Source: Syncephalis fuscata
Lineage: Eukaryota > Zoopagomycota > Zoopagomycetes > Zoopagales > Piptocephalidaceae
DNA length: 64,000 bases
Reading direction: 5' to 3'
NCBI GenBank assembly: GCA_025786725.1
Contig: JAHLTZ010000002.1
Span: 682,001-746,000 of the forward strand
Made by a program: the position numbers and the translations under genes. Positions 60,058 through 64,000 of this stretch are shown here, piece after piece; within the stretch, counting starts at the first letter, position 1, and each line of letters starts with the position of its first letter. The notes beneath the pieces were generated by a model. That model saw nothing but the letters and a program-made list of their open reading frames with translations, made no database searches and was not told the origin of the DNA.

Positions 60058-61458
60058 ATTAGCACGCGGCTGTCCATCCTCGTCAAAACGATTAAGAAGT
60101 GTATCGTGCGATCGCCAGCCGATCAATGGTCCTTGCGTATTCGCTTGTCTTGTAGGTGACATGTGTGGAGTTGGTACAACAGTTCGATTGCGTCGATGGC
60201 CAGTACCGCTTCGGCTAATATCCATAGGACGTGTGCGTAGAAGGGCGTTGTTTGGCTCACCACCAAGCATTTCAATACCAGCTATAGCGTTAAATGCTTC
60301 GTATCGTTGACCTATATTGCCATTTAATAAATAATTGCCCATAATGCCTTAATTATTCTACTTACTTTGTGCATGTTCTGTATCTGTTTCAGGTGCACTT
60401 CGCTTATGATTATTCGATGTCAACTGAGCTACAACAGCGCCAACATGACGCGCTGCATGTAATTCAGCTCGTTGTTCCCATTGAGCACCATTAGGACGTG
60501 AAATGTATCGATTAGCGTCACTTCGATTTGGATGTCGATTAAAAGTAGGCGAACCAGGCATTCTATTGGGCGAACTAAAGATAACATCGTCTGTAATGGT
60601 CTGTGTAGGCGGCTCTGCTGACGTTTTAGGCGGCGGTGTAGTTACTCGTTGAATAGGCTCTCCATTAGTCGTCGAAGTTGACTGAATATTACTATTTGAC
60701 GCTGATCTAGGCATCATTGCGACTAATGGATTGGAATATAATATAGAATTTGGCGATACTGACTGAGGTGCAATAGCTGGATCGTTTTGTACCTCTCCAA
60801 TTGATTCAGTTGATGACAGCCGTGTCGATGTCATTACATTACGTGTTGTCACATCTGATGTTTGTGTGGCAATTGATAAACATGCATTTGCAGCATCAAT
60901 GACTGCTGATTTTTTTGCCGTACGTTTTTTTGGTCGTGTTGTTGGCGTTTTTGGCTGTGACACTGATAGGGATTTAAACATTGGTGTAAACATAGTTCGT
61001 CCCTCTTCAGATAGCGGTGGTGTTGTCTCTCGATAATTATCTGATATATCTGTATGGTGAGGTTGGCTATAATGCGATGTTTTATTGTTATTAGCATTTT
61101 CTGCTACAACTTGCATAAAAGAACTGTTATAGTTTGCCATTGTAGGCGATGTCGTCGACTGTTGACAGTACGTTGCCCATAATTCACGTGCTTTAGCCCG
61201 TGTTACAACGCCAACAGTTGCCATATCGTCTAGTACTAATGATGGCGACAATGGTGGTGGTGGCGATGCTACAATAGGCTCAAAATGAGCCTGGTTATTC
61301 ATGGTATGGCTATGGGCCAGCCCGTTATTCGCTGGATAACTGGTTGACGTGGCATTTAAATCTATAGCATTTTCGTACACCATATCGTGCAGGTCTTCTT
61401 CCGACAGTCTATTACGTAGCGATTTACGGCCTCGTCGACCATTACGAGTTTCAGTCAT
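58732..61458 (-). CDS. CDH1: APC/C activator CDH1 / fizzy-related (FZR1) WD40 protein
   Basis: It recruits substrates to the anaphase-promoting complex at mitotic exit and in G1. Three exons (61458-60366, 60311-59566, 59493-58732) give 866 aa without frameshift. The first 480 residues are largely disordered Thr/Ser/Pro/Asn with a Gln run of about 13. A variant C-box, NRYISRPNG (family: DRFIPxR), lies near residue 330. The WD40 propeller starts at KVLDAPEIADDYYLNLLDWS and contains CGLRWNHSNTQLASGANDNQ and AIAWSPHQEGLLATGGG. CIRFWNTLTG, QVCNLAWSRHSNELVSAHGF and SPDGRTVVTGTPDETLRFW follow, diagnostic of CDH1 rather than CDC20. The C-terminus ends GRVR where IR is usual. The N-terminus is about twice the usual length. 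Confidence 0.92.
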
Positions 61459-62487
61459 CGTAACGGCCAGGTGAGAAAAGTTTAAATACTATACAACGAT
61501 TGTAGTAGCACGTAACAATAGCCTGATAGATTGTAGTTGTTTTGAGCGTAGATAATGCAAATAAAACGAACAAGATATATAAAAACAAAAGATAATAACA
61601 GTTATTTGTAGAACATAAACAGAGTAGCGCGATCAATCAGCAAGCAAGACTAAAGAGCATATACTATTATAGAGAACAGGCGCGTTGCTTTAGCGATAGA
61701 TGCAAGTGCAACAATAAGTATATAGCTTTGCTAAGCGGAAAAGGATGAACAGCGTGTACTTAACAACACGGCAGTGTATGCGCACAAACGTACAAGCAAA
61801 CAAGCGTGTCGCTATGCAGTCGAAGGTGCTACAAGTTCACGTAATCAGGATTAGTGGACCGAAAAAAGTCGCTAAAAGGATAAAATTGCAGGCCAGACGC
61901 GTCTTACAAAGCGTGGTGGTAAGGAAGGAAATAGGACGTGGTGTCCGTGTGTGTGGTAGAATAAGAAAGAGCAGTCAGTTCAGTTACAAAAGTTATAAAC
62001 TGCATACACTAGGAAAAACAAAAACAAATAGATTTCGGACCACAAACGCAGTGTTCCGCCCTTAATATAAAGCTACTTGTTCAATAAAAGGATCGGCCGC
62101 TCAACTAGGCGTTAAAAGAGGGTAATGTCGGGGGTAAAGCTACAGGATGTGTGGCGATGCAAGGTGCAAACACTTTGTCGTCCATGCATGCAAGTGCGTA
62201 ACAAGAGCAAGTGAAGAAGCGTAGAAAGAATCGACGGTGGTAGTGGTGGTGGTAATGGCCGTGGTATTTTGTCATGAAGGCGACTAATAACAAGACGTGA
62301 ATGGGGGAACTTTGATGGATCTGGATTGAAATTTGGATTAACCTCTTGTTTACGGTAGTACAATTATGATAATGCACCAATAGTTGTTGTTGGTTGATTA
62401 AATCACGTGGTTTAGTAAAATTTCTTTATTTTTTGTATTTATTATTTCACTTTACTTTATCTTTTCACTGCCGTTATTATTACCGCA
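61459..62487. other. Divergent upstream region of CDH1 and the methyltransferase gene
   Basis: 1.03 kb between two head-to-head genes. The frames at 61745-62065 and on the minus strand at 62105-62380 have no conserved content. A CT-rich TTTCTTTATTTTTTG.. segment directly precedes the methyltransferase start. Confidence 0.5.
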
Positions 62488-63709
62488 ATGGTCTTAGAAG
62501 AAGAAAAAGCCATTCATAAACAAGAAGAGGTGGCAGTACCGCAAGTTGTCTCAAACAACAGTGATGATGAAGATGGCGCACTGTTAGATGGTGGTCTATT
62601 CGAAGTAATCAATAATTAAATAAAATAGTGAATAATGAATAATGGCTAATAAATGGCTATATGTAGGAGCCGGCAAACTACCGGCCGCCATCGCCAGAAG
62701 CAACCTTTGTCGAGTATGATCGTGCAACAAAGCAAGCTACATCGGATATTTTGCGTCTCAGGCTTGTTGGTGCTCATCCATTATGGGGCCATTATCTGTG
62801 GAATGCTGCGCGTGTATTTGCCGATTATCTTGAGACAAATAGTGCAACACTTTGTCACGGTCGACGTGTACTTGAATTGGGTGCTGGTGCTGGTCTGCCT
62901 GGTATTATTGCATCGTTGAACGGTGCACAACGTGTAGGTTTATAAACTATTATCTAATAATAACAATGAACAAGATGAATTACTATTTGATTAATTTGTT
63001 AATTTATTAATTCAACTTGATTTATTTAGGTATTATTAACCGACTACCCTGATGCTGATTTACTTGATAATCTACGAATTAATGCTCATAACATTGCACC
63101 TGATGCTGTTAATGCAAATCAGCTAGCCGTAGAGGTAAGTAAAAACCATCAGTATTAACTATACAAATATATTAATTAACAATACAACACTAGGGATATC
63201 TATGGGGCTCATCCATTGAACAATTAGTAGCTACAACTGATATAACAAATGATATTGTTGAGCCAGGCCATTTCGACACGATTATTCTTAGTGATCTGGT
63301 ATTTAATCATACTGAACATCGATCAATGCTTCAAACAGTACGTGCATGTCTATGTAAAGCATCAGGTATGGCTGTGCCAAGTCAAACAACAGCTATGCCA
63401 AGATACGATGAACAATTAAACGCCATTCCACGCGATGCACCTTGTCCGCCATTATTACCATTAACGCAACGCGAAACAACTGCACCTCAAGCACTTGTAT
63501 TCTTCTCGCACCATCGACCATGGTGGGCAGCGCGTGATTTACACTTTTTTGAATTGGCACAATCATCATCGCCAATTTATGGCCAATTACGTGTTGAGCG
63601 TATTCTCGAAAAGCGTCTACAGCCAATGTTTGAAGAAGATCCAGGATCGGCTGAAGTACGTGCCACTGTACACGGTTACCGCCTTACATTGGCCGAATCA
63701 GTTAATTAA
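62488..63709 (+). CDS. EFM7: EFM7-like protein methyltransferase (eEF1A N-terminal methyltransferase family)
   Basis: An S-adenosylmethionine-dependent methyltransferase of the Rossmann class. The yeast member methylates the N-terminus and adjacent Lys of translation elongation factor eEF1A. Four exons, 62488-62604, 62667-62933, 63030-63134 and 63194-63709, give 334 aa with all junctions in phase 0. An acidic start leads to GGLFEEPANYRPPSPEATF. LRLVGAHPLWGHYLWNAARV and the SAM motif I VLELGAGAGLPGIIASLNGA follow, then LLTDYPDADLLDNLRIN (acidic loop) and TIILSDLVFNHTEH (motif IV with the DLVFNH of the family), and a C-terminal FFSHHRPWWAARDLHFFE. All SAM-binding residues are present. The extra acidic N-terminus of about 30 residues is slightly longer than usual. 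Confidence 0.88.
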
Positions 63710-64000
63710 ATAATAAATAGGATTATCGTAATAAATGAATCAGTTAATTGGCTAATTGCTTAATTAAAGCTATTGTATAAATGAATGGCAATGATTTATT
63801 GTTACTTGATAGAAGAACAAGTAATAAGCAAGGGGGAAAGAAGGCATAGTCGGTATAATGTATAGATAGATAGATATATTGAGAAAGATGATTATTAGTA
63901 GGATAATAATAGTGCCATCTTATATAGTAGATAGCCGATATAGTCATCCAAAAACAAAACAAAGACAAGCTTATAGATTTGAGCTAAAATGTAGCCTTGT

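Noticed and set aside
1-64000. CRISPR arrays, bacterial operons, rRNA genes, tRNA genes
   Set aside because: None seen. The introns and snRNA mark the sequence as eukaryotic nuclear DNA.

Overview
This is nuclear DNA of a fungus. Evidence: spliceosomal introns of about 42-90 bp with GT..AG ends in most genes, a U2 snRNA gene, a chitin deacetylase with a GPI-type tail, a fungal-type CSC1/OSCA channel pair, phosphomevalonate kinase, and an IucA/IucC (NRPS-independent) siderophore synthetase of the kind known from rhizoferrin-making early-diverging fungi. The AT-rich, repeat-strewn intergenic DNA also fits an early-diverging lineage (Mucoromycota or Zoopagomycota). I cannot name a genus. Layout, left to right: a secreted Phe-Gly/His-rich protein (0.1-2.1 kb); a compact block of MCT1 (mitochondrial malonyl transferase), CWC27 and SNU23 (both spliceosomal) (3.4-8.2 kb); chitin deacetylase (10.4-11.8); a DH-PH RhoGEF (12.9-14.9); an unrecognised acidic protein (16.5-17.5); a gene-poor stretch holding two diverged copies of a decayed coding segment (19.2-20.9); CSC1 paralog A (21.3-24.0); CCZ1 (25.2-28.5); a three-RRM protein (29.1-31.4); a small secreted protein (31.5-31.9); CSC1 paralog B (33.2-37.9); ASCC1-like KH/2H phosphoesterase (38.8-40.2); ERG8 (41.7-43.6); a nuclease-A-inhibitor-like protein (43.7-44.4); U2 snRNA (45.0-45.15); an F-box pseudogene (46.2-47.7); the siderophore synthetase (48.6-51.1); a G-patch protein (51.9-53.2); a small mitochondrial membrane protein (55.6-56.0); a membrane protein of unknown role (56.4-57.1); the APC/C activator CDH1/FZR1 (58.7-61.5); and EFM7-like methyltransferase (62.5-63.7). 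Architecture: a 781-bp near-identical inverted repeat lies just downstream of each of the two convergent CSC1 paralogs and brackets 7.4 kb. A roughly 1.06-kb near-identical direct repeat brackets 12 kb that includes ERG8, U2 and the siderophore synthetase. A 5'-truncated retroposon with an 18-bp target-site duplication sits just right of the second direct-repeat copy. Most useful leads: the region upstream of the siderophore synthetase carries three exact matches to the fungal iron-GATA site ATCWGATAA, two of them as an inverted pair, plus two near matches; this predicts iron-regulated siderophore production. Separately, nearly every gene left of 24 kb has single-base frameshifts, mostly apparent one-base losses at or next to short homopolymers, while most genes to the right are intact. 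That looks like a sequence-quality boundary rather than gene death.
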